Below, in pieces: positions 1-5,505 of a stretch of 5,505 nucleotides of DNA. Source of the stretch: Deltaproteobacteria bacterium (lineage in GTDB: Bacteria; Desulfobacterota; Desulfobacteria; Desulfobacterales; B30-G6); the NCBI GenBank assembly GCA_003647375.1, contig QMMS01000312.1:1-5505 (forward strand). Reading direction: 5' to 3'. Below the pieces are notes generated by a model, which saw only the letters and a program-made list of their open reading frames with translations, was not told where the DNA came from and did no database searches. The first letter of the stretch is position 1; every line of letters begins with the position of its first letter. The position numbers and the translations under genes are program-made.

Positions 1-524
1 CACGGATCGAAATCGACAGGACCGGTTGGCTTGAGCTCAGCCTCCATGAAGATCCCTCGAAGACGGACACGCGTCCCAAACTCCGGCGTAACCAGGAGAT
101 TGTTTTTGCCGATCACCCCCAGGCCGGCCAGAACAGCGGAATCCTTGAGAAAAGCCCCACCGTACTCAATCTGGTACGGGAGCGAAAGGGCGTTGATTCC
201 GAGTTCTTCACCCAGCCATATCCGGAGCTTTTTCGACTGCATCCTCATCACACGGTTGCCGGGGGTAAATCCCGGAACCTTCATGCTCCACCAATCGAGT
301 ACAGGCTCGGATGCGGGATGGACCAAAGCCCACACCAGCACTGATTTGTGCTCTTCGCGCCATTTTACGCCCTTGTATTCTTCGTAAAACGGCCTTTTGT
401 CGTAAATCTCATAGGAACTAGAAGCCTTCAGATCTTCGATGTTCGCTATCCCCGCCAACGATGCACCCAATTCTTTCGCCTTCTCGACGATGGTCTTCTC
501 GATCCCATTGCCGCCAATTTTCAT
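1..524 (-). CDS. QueG-like (epoxyqueuosine reductase-related) corrinoid/iron-sulfur protein, C-terminus cut by window edge
   Basis: The open frame starts at an ATG at 522-524 and stays open through 174 codons to the left edge, so the 3' part is missing. AAAGGA lies 9 bases before the ATG and supports the start. Residues 129-146 (SAVLAGLGVIGKNNLLVT) match the signature of the QueG family, whose members usually read AGLGWIGKNTLL, followed by EFGTRVRLRGIF. QueG reduces epoxyqueuosine to queuosine in tRNA using cobalamin and two [4Fe-4S] clusters; the cluster cysteines would lie just past the edge. The last two visible bases (TG) follow DFDP and could begin the first cysteine codon. Differences from true QueG: V137 replaces the usual Trp, and the VDT segment carrying the proposed catalytic Asp appears as QIEY (E120). 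The N-terminal half is also unlike a housekeeping QueG. I infer a paralogue of unknown role, of the kind often labelled 4Fe-4S double-cluster protein. It follows the acyl-CoA synthetase gene after a 218-bp spacer, so co-transcription is uncertain. Confidence 0.85.
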   Translation of the reverse strand, partial: MKIGGNGIEKTIVEKAKELGASLAGIANIEDLKASSSYEIYDKRPFYEEYKGVKWREEHKSVLVWALVHPASEPVLDWWSMKVPGFTPGNRVMRMQSKKLRIWLGEELGINALSLPYQIEYGGAFLKDSAVLAGLGVIGKNNLLVTPEFGTRVRLRGIFMEAELKPTGPVDFDP

Positions 525-633
525 GTGCTTGGGTCCTTTCAACCGGCAAAGCCACCCCTCGGCCCGTCACTTCTTGGTGTTATCGATCTTCTCAATCTCC
601 CTGAGCGGAATAATCTCGACAATCGCTCATATC

Positions 634-675
634 AGGGCTCGCGAAAAAATAACTTCACATTTTTGCGCGAGCCCT
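634..675. terminator. Strong inverted repeat, candidate terminator or attenuator in the spacer
   Basis: The arms AGGGCTCGCG (634-643) and CGCGAGCCCT (666-675) are perfectly complementary over 10 bp. Inside them, A5 (644-648) can pair with T5 (660-664) around one bulged G (665), leaving an 11-base loop. It lies 67 bp past the stop of the acyl-CoA synthetase gene and 110 bp before the start of the QueG-like gene. Neither orientation is a textbook intrinsic terminator: in the minus-strand RNA no U-run follows the stem, and on the plus strand a T8 run (686-693) begins 10 bases after it. It could stop or attenuate transcription between the two genes, stabilise the mRNA 3' end, or be a protein-binding palindrome. 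Confidence 0.4.
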
Positions 676-714
676 TAGGTTAGCATTTTTTTTGACATTA
701 AGGAAGTCACTCAT
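655..714 (-). CDS. Possible 19-codon small ORF or leader peptide
   Basis: The ATG at 712-714 follows GAGGGA (722-727) with a 7-base gap, a good ribosome-binding arrangement. It opens 19 codons, MSDFLNVKKNANLRARAKM, ending at TGA 655-657, which lies in the loop region of the 634-675 hairpin. An in-frame ATG five codons upstream (727-729) is an alternative start. The peptide is basic (six Lys/Arg) with no membrane segment or recognised motif. It starts 28 bp after the stop of the acyl-CoA synthetase gene. The overlap with a hairpin suggests a leader-peptide/attenuator layout, but an ORF this short can arise by chance. Confidence 0.2.
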   Translation of the reverse strand: MSDFLNVKKNANLRARAKM

Positions 715-742
715 TCGAGTTTCCCTCATCAACCTGCATTTC

Positions 743-2803
743 TCATGGTTTTCCCGTAGGTTTCGTGTTCAGTTTGATCAGGGCATCAGCTGCAACAACC
801 CCCTGACCTTCGGCCAGGAGCAGCAGCGGATTGATATCGAGTTCGATGATGAACGACGGGTCTTGCTCTACCATACCCACAACCGCAAGAATGACATCGG
901 CAGCGGCGTTCAGATCGGCAGGTGGTGCTCCTCTGAAACCGTTTAAAAGCGGTGCGCACTTCAGCCGCCCCAATGCGTGCAACACCTGCTCTCTACTAGT
1001 GGGTATCAGTAGTGATGCGCTATCTTTCATCATCTCCACCAGAACACCACCCCCTCCCACCAAAAGATACGGACCGAATTGCTCATCACGGGCCACACCC
1101 ACAATCAGCTCCGCCACGACGCCGGCAACCATTTTCTCGATCAAAAAAGAATCGCAAAGACCCGACATCTCCATCACCGCCGCCGACACCTGGTCCGGGC
1201 TGCGAAGGTTGAGTCTGATGCCCCCAACGTCGGTTTTGTGCGCGACGCCCAATGCTTTGACAACAACCGGATAGCCCAGCACATCGACTGCCTCGGCCGC
1301 CTCCTTGGCGCTGCGAGCAACTCGCGCCGAAGGAACCGCCACGCCACGCCGGGCAAGAAGTTCTTTTGATTCAACCTCATTGAGTACTTTGACGGGAATG
1401 TCCTGTTGTTTCTCGGCGCTCGTAAGTAACGGTGGACTGGGTGGTTGACTCCAGGCAGCCCCCACATCCACTGCCGCCTGGATGCCTGCAATCCCGGCAT
1501 CGATACCGGCAAGCGTTGCAACACCATCTTTCATCAAACGCGCCGCCACTGTCTCCGAGATTGTATCGGAAAAGGTTGCCAGCACCGCAGCCTTGGTGCC
1601 GGTCTGCCTTGCTGCTCGGACAAAACCCCTCTCGGCCCCACCCCAGGTGGACTGGTCACAAAGGTCTTCCCTTGGGTAATCGAGCAAACACAAAGCCACA
1701 TCGAAGTCTTCTGACAAAAAGGCACTAAAGTTATCAGCCATCCGGTCCTCGTCATTCCAGTCGAACATCTGGAAATCGAACGGATTTGCGGCCACCACCA
1801 ATTCGTGTATTATCCCACGAAGACCTTGCGCCACTTTTTCAGACAGCGGGGGCATGCTCAGGCCGGGGCCCATGGCGTCAGCCAGAAGCGTTAGATCACC
1901 GCCCGAAGTGCTCATGGCCCCGATGCGGCCCCCCTTCAACGGACCCAGAACGTGCAACACCTTCAGCGCTTCCATGAGCGCTTCCAGGGAATCAACCCGC
2001 GCCACACCGAGCCTCTCGAACAGAGCACTCACCAGAGCATCGGAACCCGCGAGCGACGCCGTATGCGACACCACCATTTTTTTGGCAACATCGGAACGAC
2101 CGGTCTTGATGGCTACGATGGGCTTGCCCAGCTCTCGGGCAATGTCGACTGCCTCCTGGAAGGCCTTCGGGTCAGGCATCGTTTCTACGTAGAGCCCAAT
2201 CGCCGTGACCCTGTCCTGTCGAGCGAAAGTATGGATTGCATCATGGAGATCGAACTTCAGTTTGTTTCCCAGGGATATCATGTAAGCGATGGGAAGCCCT
2301 CGGCGTTGCATGGTAAGATTGAAACCCACGTTCGACGACATGGTGATGATGGCCACCCCTTGGTCGACCCGTCGGCCGCCCTGCTGGTCGGGCCAGAGCA
2401 TCGCCCCGTCGAGATAGTTGAGGATCCCGTAGCAATTCGGCCCCACCAGGGGCATCTCACCCGAAGCCTGCAGAAGTTGCTTTTCGAGTTCTGAGCCCTC
2501 CTCGCCCGCCTCGATAAAGCCGGTGGCATAGCAGACCGCACCACCCGCATCCCGCGCAGCGAGATCTCTGACGATGTTGATGGTAAGGTAGCGATTAACC
2601 CCCACGTACGCAGCATCGGGACTTCCCGGTAGATCCGCCACCGAGCGGTAAACCGTGCGTCCCAGGATCTCCGTTTTCCTGGGATGGACCGGCCAGATCT
2701 CCCCTTTGTACCCCATGCGATCGCTCTGACGAATCACTTCCTGGGCCTGTGCACCGCCGAAAACGGCAATGGAACGCGGTTTCAAAAGGCGCTCAAATGA
2801 CAT
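743..2803 (-). CDS. ADP-forming acyl-CoA synthetase (acetate--CoA ligase, NDP-forming), single-chain alpha-beta type
   Basis: This 686-residue protein interconverts acyl-CoA + ADP + phosphate and free acid + CoA + ATP in the cytosol, which in anaerobes is often an ATP-yielding step. The order is the fused alpha-beta type. A CoA-binding Rossmann domain opens at residues 12-70 (SIAVFGG, WPVHP). GPNCYGILN is at 121-129 and SNVG at 157-160. The ligase region carries SHTASLAGSD at 246-255; H247 aligns with the phosphorylated His of the succinyl-CoA synthetase/ACD family, whose usual motif is SHTGxLAG, so A249 is a small deviation. A third subdomain has STSGGD at 298-303. The ATP-grasp half starts near 477 (ESKELLARRGVAVP), with GYPVVVKALGVAHKTDVGG at 510-528; H522 sits where the second phosphoryl-relay His is expected. 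FGPYLLVGGGG is at 576-586 and ELDINPL at 654-660. AGGAG 8 bases before the ATG fixes the start. Length and domains are complete. The acyl substrate cannot be read from sequence; the AbfD-like and ETF neighbours suggest a short-chain or pathway-specific acyl-CoA. Confidence 0.93.
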   Translation of the reverse strand: MSFERLLKPRSIAVFGGAQAQEVIRQSDRMGYKGEIWPVHPRKTEILGRTVYRSVADLPGSPDAAYVGVNRYLTINIVRDLAARDAGGAVCYATGFIEAGEEGSELEKQLLQASGEMPLVGPNCYGILNYLDGAMLWPDQQGGRRVDQGVAIITMSSNVGFNLTMQRRGLPIAYMISLGNKLKFDLHDAIHTFARQDRVTAIGLYVETMPDPKAFQEAVDIARELGKPIVAIKTGRSDVAKKMVVSHTASLAGSDALVSALFERLGVARVDSLEALMEALKVLHVLGPLKGGRIGAMSTSGGDLTLLADAMGPGLSMPPLSEKVAQGLRGIIHELVVAANPFDFQMFDWNDEDRMADNFSAFLSEDFDVALCLLDYPREDLCDQSTWGGAERGFVRAARQTGTKAAVLATFSDTISETVAARLMKDGVATLAGIDAGIAGIQAAVDVGAAWSQPPSPPLLTSAEKQQDIPVKVLNEVESKELLARRGVAVPSARVARSAKEAAEAVDVLGYPVVVKALGVAHKTDVGGIRLNLRSPDQVSAAVMEMSGLCDSFLIEKMVAGVVAELIVGVARDEQFGPYLLVGGGGVLVEMMKDSASLLIPTSREQVLHALGRLKCAPLLNGFRGAPPADLNAAADVILAVVGMVEQDPSFIIELDINPLLLLAEGQGVVAADALIKLNTKPTGKP

Positions 2804-2830
2804 ATGTTGCTCTCCTATGGATATAAACCT

Positions 2831-2855
2831 CCGACAAGCAGAACCGGTTTGTCGG
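2831..2855. other. Small intercistronic hairpin
   Basis: CCGACAA (2831-2837) and TTGTCGG (2849-2855) form a perfect 7-bp stem with an 11-base loop, in the 75-bp gap between the AbfD-like gene and the acyl-CoA synthetase gene. In the minus-strand RNA it is followed by AGGTTTATATCC and then the AGGAG ribosome site, with no U-run, so it is unlikely to be a full terminator. It could be an mRNA processing or stability element that sets relative expression of the two genes. Confidence 0.35.
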
Positions 2856-2878
2856 GAAATTGTAATGCAAGCGGAGTT

Positions 2879-4351
2879 CTATTTCTTCTTCGGTATGGGT
2901 GGTTCGTGAACATCGTCAGGGATATCCATTATATTTTTGGCATATTCGACATATTCTTCCATGGGCGTCGTAAACCTCACCACCAGCTTGGCGCCGTCCG
3001 GCGATCCACCGCCGTGCATACATCCCGGAACCCCGGCTCCGATGGTCAACCACTCGGACAGGCGTGCCGCCTTGAAACGCGACTCCGCCGAGCAGTCGCC
3101 CGCTTTCAAACATTTCTTGAGAAAGGGCCCATATTCCGGATGAGAAACATCCGCATAGGAAGGCATGCACCCGGTTTCCACGATGCCGCCGCCGATTTCC
3201 TGGGTCAGGCGCTTGACCTCGTAAGGAAGCGTTGCCACCATCACTTTGTTGGTATGAGCCGTGTGGGGATCTGCAAAAAATGATCCCGACTCATGCTGGA
3301 AACCCAGGGCACAGGCGCCGGCACCCAGTCCGAAAGTTATGGTGTTGTTGATGCTCATGTCCACCAGCTTGTTCATGAATGTTTTGGCCTTCAATCCATT
3401 GGCACGCGCCATCAGAATCGAAGCCCCGATCATGACATCCCCTTGCCCGGTGACGCAACCACCGATACAGGCCCGGTAGTTGGCAGTAAAATATTGAATC
3501 GCTTTACCCGAATATTTGGCCTCCCGGCACATGAACACGCGTTCGTTGGGCACAAAGACGTTATCGAAAAGCAGCCAGCCCTGGGTAATGCCCGTATCCG
3601 GCACTTCCACGTCCGACGTCGTTTCAAGTTCGCGTTTGTCGCTGGGATGCCGAGCCTCCACGATAGTCAACCCCTCTATGTCCCGCGGTATCACGCAAGC
3701 CAAGGCATAATCTTTGTCCGGATCCTTGTAGCCACTGCCCGGCAGCAGGAATATCTCCTGAGCCGCCGCCGTGCCGCAGATCATCAGTTTGGCTCCCCGA
3801 ATGACAATACCGTCCTCGCGCACTTCAACCACATGGAGATTGGTGTCCGGCTCCGCCTGCTGGGATGGGGGCTTGCTGCGGTCGCCCTTGGCGTCGGTCA
3901 ATGCCCCCGCAACCGTCAGTCCCTCTTTCTCCGCGTGCAGGATCCATTTTTTTAAACGCGCCTTGTAATCCGTGCCGTATTCCGCATCCATATCTTCGGT
4001 AATAGCCCACATGACGTTCATGGCATTCCAGCCAACACAGACCGCGCCCGTGCAGGTGCCGGTACGGCGATAATTCTGGCGCTTGAACTTCATATTGCTT
4101 ATCAGAGCACCATCATCCTGCATCATGGAATTCCAGCGCAGTATCTTTTCACCCGTAAAAATCGATTCGGCGGTATACATCTTTTCCATGTCGGAGTCGT
4201 TGGCCGCATCAAAACAGCGGGCATGACTTTCAACGGTCCGTTTGGTGGCCGGATGGGTAGTGACGTCTTCGATCAGCTCCCCAAATTTATATATATTAGG
4301 CCTCAGTTTTCTAAGTGATGCAAGATAGTCATCGCGTGTTTTAATTGCCAT
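2879..4351 (-). CDS. AbfD-family flavoprotein (4-hydroxybutyryl-CoA dehydratase / 4-hydroxyphenylacetate 3-hydroxylase family) lacking the canonical active-site residues
   Basis: The protein has 490 residues, the same length as I recall for Clostridium aminobutyricum AbfD. AAGGAG 8 bases before the ATG supports the start. Scaffold motifs of the AbfD branch are clear: CVGWNAMN (105-112), YGTDY (125-129), GALTDAKGDRSK (149-160), EDGIVIRGAK (179-188), FDNVFVPNERVFM (262-274), IGGCVTGQGDVMIGA (296-310) and MHGGGSP (445-451). True AbfD dehydrates 4-hydroxybutyryl-CoA and isomerises vinylacetyl-CoA with FAD and a [4Fe-4S] cluster held by C99, C103, H292 and C299. Aligned from memory, this protein has T101 for C99, A103 for Q101, C192 for T190, Q257 for E257, Y292 for H292, I296 for Y296, V300 for K300 and G443 for E455; only C103 (C105 here) and C299 remain. 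Extra cysteines are C100, C295 and C444. Dehydratase activity is therefore doubtful. The fold resembles acyl-CoA dehydrogenases and etfA ends 19 bp upstream, so I infer an acyl-CoA-directed, possibly ETF-linked flavoenzyme of unknown substrate. HpaB-type monooxygenase is less likely because the motifs are of the AbfD branch. Confidence 0.85.
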   Translation of the reverse strand: MAIKTRDDYLASLRKLRPNIYKFGELIEDVTTHPATKRTVESHARCFDAANDSDMEKMYTAESIFTGEKILRWNSMMQDDGALISNMKFKRQNYRRTGTCTGAVCVGWNAMNVMWAITEDMDAEYGTDYKARLKKWILHAEKEGLTVAGALTDAKGDRSKPPSQQAEPDTNLHVVEVREDGIVIRGAKLMICGTAAAQEIFLLPGSGYKDPDKDYALACVIPRDIEGLTIVEARHPSDKRELETTSDVEVPDTGITQGWLLFDNVFVPNERVFMCREAKYSGKAIQYFTANYRACIGGCVTGQGDVMIGASILMARANGLKAKTFMNKLVDMSINNTITFGLGAGACALGFQHESGSFFADPHTAHTNKVMVATLPYEVKRLTQEIGGGIVETGCMPSYADVSHPEYGPFLKKCLKAGDCSAESRFKAARLSEWLTIGAGVPGCMHGGGSPDGAKLVVRFTTPMEEYVEYAKNIMDIPDDVHEPPIPKKK

Positions 4352-4370
4352 TTTCCTGTCTCCTTTCCAT

Positions 4371-5375
4371 TTATCGGCAGCTGACGTGTTTTTCTTTATA
4401 CTGCCTTATCTTTTCTAACACCACCGGCACAAACCCCCGGCAGTCATCGATAATTCCGTAATCCACCTGATCAAATACCGGCGACTTTTTATCACTGTTG
4501 ATGGCGATCATGATTTTGGCACCGGCGATACCGACCATGTGCTGTTGTTCACCGGACAGCCCGATACCGAGATAGGTTTCCGGGCTGACCATCTTACCGC
4601 TCTGGCCGATCATGGTATCCAGTTCCGCCCAACCCTCATCCACCGCAGGTCGGGTGCATCCCAGACCCGCATTCAATACCGTTGCCAATTCGGCAATCTG
4701 GTTCCAGCCATCGAGATCTCCGACTCCGGCCCCCCCCGCAAGAATACATGATGCTGTATCTAAAGGGATTCCACCCGGTTCCTCCGTCACGACTTCCAGG
4801 GTTTGGATCCGCCCGGAAAAAAGAAATGGGCCCCGGACTGACACGATTTCACCGCTTCGCCCCTCGCCCGGAAATGGATCGGGAAATACACCCTGAGCCA
4901 CGGTGGCCATCTGGGGTCTTCTCTCCGGGCAGACAATGGTGATTTCACCGCCATAGGCCGGGATTTTCTGCTCGAGGATGCATTCCTGGTTGATGCTCAA
5001 ATCAATGCAGTGGGCTGTCAGGCCGGTTTTGAGTCGTGCCGCCACCAACGGCGCAAGCTCTCGACCTGCAGAAGTGGATCCCATGAGCACAATCTGGGGG
5101 TTATGTTCTTTTGCCAGCTTGACGATGATGTCCGTGTAAACTTCGGAGTGATACGTGCCCAGATCCGGATCGTTGCCCATATAAATACGATCCGTACCGG
5201 AAGCGAATAATTTTTCTGTATGGATGCCGACCCCATCGCCCAGCAACACGACTTCCACCGAAGTTTCCAGCACATCGGCAAGTATACGCGCCTGCCCCAC
5301 GAGCTGTGGCGTAACCGGCAAAAGATTACAGTCTTCCTGGTCGGCAATGACCCACACGGGATTATTATCATTCAT
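4371..5375 (-). CDS. etfA: Electron transfer flavoprotein alpha subunit
   Basis: EtfA pairs with EtfB and carries electrons on FAD between acyl-CoA dehydrogenase-type enzymes and a membrane or redox partner. The start chosen is the ATG at 5373-5375 (334 residues). An in-frame GTG at 5382-5384 would add three residues, but it lies inside AGGTGA, the likely ribosome site. Counting from the GTG, the N-terminal domain shows MGSTSAGRELAPLVAARL (101-118), TGLTAHC (120-126) and RPQMATVAQGVF (156-167). The C-terminal FAD domain shows GGAGVGD (217-223), GCTRPAVDEGW (242-252), QSGK (261-264), PETYLGIGLSGEQQH (268-282), AINSD (294-298) and VDYGIIDD (307-314). Length is normal for the family. Two departures from the usual pattern: GGAG where most family members have GGRG, and SGEQQH where SGAxQH is typical. 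A G8 run (4730-4737) encodes part of the GG loop. The 30-bp gap to etfB and 19-bp gap to the AbfD-like gene indicate one operon. Whether it is a bifurcating ETF cannot be told without EtfB. Confidence 0.95.
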   Translation of the reverse strand: MNDNNPVWVIADQEDCNLLPVTPQLVGQARILADVLETSVEVVLLGDGVGIHTEKLFASGTDRIYMGNDPDLGTYHSEVYTDIIVKLAKEHNPQIVLMGSTSAGRELAPLVAARLKTGLTAHCIDLSINQECILEQKIPAYGGEITIVCPERRPQMATVAQGVFPDPFPGEGRSGEIVSVRGPFLFSGRIQTLEVVTEEPGGIPLDTASCILAGGAGVGDLDGWNQIAELATVLNAGLGCTRPAVDEGWAELDTMIGQSGKMVSPETYLGIGLSGEQQHMVGIAGAKIMIAINSDKKSPVFDQVDYGIIDDCRGFVPVVLEKIRQYKEKHVSCR

Positions 5376-5380
5376 AATAC

Positions 5381-5386
5381 TCACCT
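5381..5386 (-). promoter_or_regulatory. Ribosome-binding site that decides the etfA start
   Basis: AGGTGA on the minus strand matches the 16S anti-Shine-Dalgarno complement and sits 5 bases before the ATG at 5373-5375. The in-frame GTG that would give a longer protein (5382-5384) is made of bases from this site, and no comparable site lies ahead of it (upstream bases are AAAATTCCAAATC). The ATG is therefore preferred. Confidence 0.65.
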
Positions 5387-5405
5387 GATTTGGAATTTTC
5401 TGTTT

Positions 5406-5505
5406 CTATAGCACCCCCCCTTCTACCAGTTTCTGTAAAAGCAGTTCCGCTTTCTCTTCCCGGGATCCTTCCAGGAACGCGACCTTGCGCGTATTTTTGA
5501 CAGCG
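5406..5505 (-). CDS. etfB: Electron transfer flavoprotein beta subunit, C-terminal fragment (cut by window edge)
   Basis: Thirty-two codons are open from the right edge (first full codon 5502-5504) to TAG at 5406-5408. The peptide ends with RKVAFLEGSREEKAELLLQK then LVEGGVL. A charged helix finishing in a KLxEGGV-type tail is the usual end of EtfB, where it wraps onto the alpha subunit. The identification rests mostly on position: it ends 30 bp before etfA in the standard etfB-etfA order. The flavin/AMP-binding regions and the residues that separate bifurcating from ordinary ETF lie outside the window. A run of seven G (5414-5420 on the plus strand as C7) encodes the GG near the end. Confidence 0.75.
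   Translation of the reverse strand, partial: AVKNTRKVAFLEGSREEKAELLLQKLVEGGVL

Noticed and set aside
31..387. 118-codon plus-strand open frame, and overlapping plus-strand frames at 348-683 and 439-678
   Set aside because: They lie antisense to the QueG-like gene or its spacer. Their translations show no recognisable motif, while the minus strand gives a clear family signature.
692..727. Plus-strand TTGACA (692-697) after a T-run as a promoter -35 box
   Set aside because: No convincing -10 box lies about 17 bases downstream (the sequence there is around cattcg), and no plus-strand gene follows.
1952..2494. 180-codon plus-strand frame inside the acyl-CoA synthetase gene
   Set aside because: It is antisense to conserved CoA-ligase motifs and its translation is rich in His/Arg/Pro without domain character.
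3293..3955. 220-codon plus-strand frame antisense to the AbfD-like gene
   Set aside because: It is long but mirrors the codon periodicity of the minus-strand gene, has no recognisable domain, and the opposite strand encodes a well-supported family member.
2879..4351. Annotating this gene as abfD, true 4-hydroxybutyryl-CoA dehydratase
   Set aside because: Scaffold motifs match, but the cluster ligands C99 and H292 and residues equivalent to E257, Y296, K300 and E455 are replaced, so the symbol would mislead.
1..5505. CRISPR arrays, tRNA genes, insertion sequences, integrase or attachment sites
   Set aside because: I saw no regularly spaced repeats, tRNA-like cloverleaf, transposase reading frame or terminal inverted repeats on reading both strands by eye.

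Overview
The window reads almost entirely on the minus strand and looks like a piece of a catabolic operon from an anaerobic, moderate-GC bacterium. The gene content fits a Desulfobacterota-type (sulfate-reducing or syntrophic) organism: electron-transfer flavoprotein genes, a member of the 4-hydroxybutyryl-CoA dehydratase family, an ADP-forming acyl-CoA synthetase and a QueG-like iron-sulfur protein. The taxonomic guess is inference from gene content; no ribosomal or other phylogenetic marker is present.

In transcription order (right to left): the last 32 codons of an ETF beta subunit (5406-5505); after 30 bp, a complete ETF alpha subunit, etfA (4371-5375); after 19 bp, a 490-residue protein of the AbfD / HpaB flavoprotein family (2879-4351); after 75 bp holding a small hairpin, a 686-residue single-chain ADP-forming acyl-CoA synthetase (743-2803); then a 218-bp spacer with a strong inverted repeat and a possible 19-codon small ORF; and finally the first 174 codons of a QueG-like corrinoid/Fe-S protein that runs off the left edge (1-524). 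Tight spacing and good Shine-Dalgarno sites suggest etfB-etfA-abfD-like-acyl-CoA synthetase is one transcription unit. The QueG-like gene may be separate.

The likely logic is a CoA-thioester pathway: a flavoprotein acts on an acyl-CoA, ETF takes or gives electrons, and the ADP-forming synthetase turns the product acyl-CoA into free acid plus ATP (or activates the acid in reverse). The main surprise is in the AbfD-like protein. It has the family's length and scaffold motifs, but nearly every residue known to be catalytic or to bind the [4Fe-4S] cluster in true 4-hydroxybutyryl-CoA dehydratase is replaced, while extra cysteines appear at or next to those positions. It is therefore probably not a 4-hydroxybutyryl-CoA dehydratase. 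It may be an ETF-coupled enzyme of unknown substrate, either cluster-free or with a rewired all-cysteine cluster.
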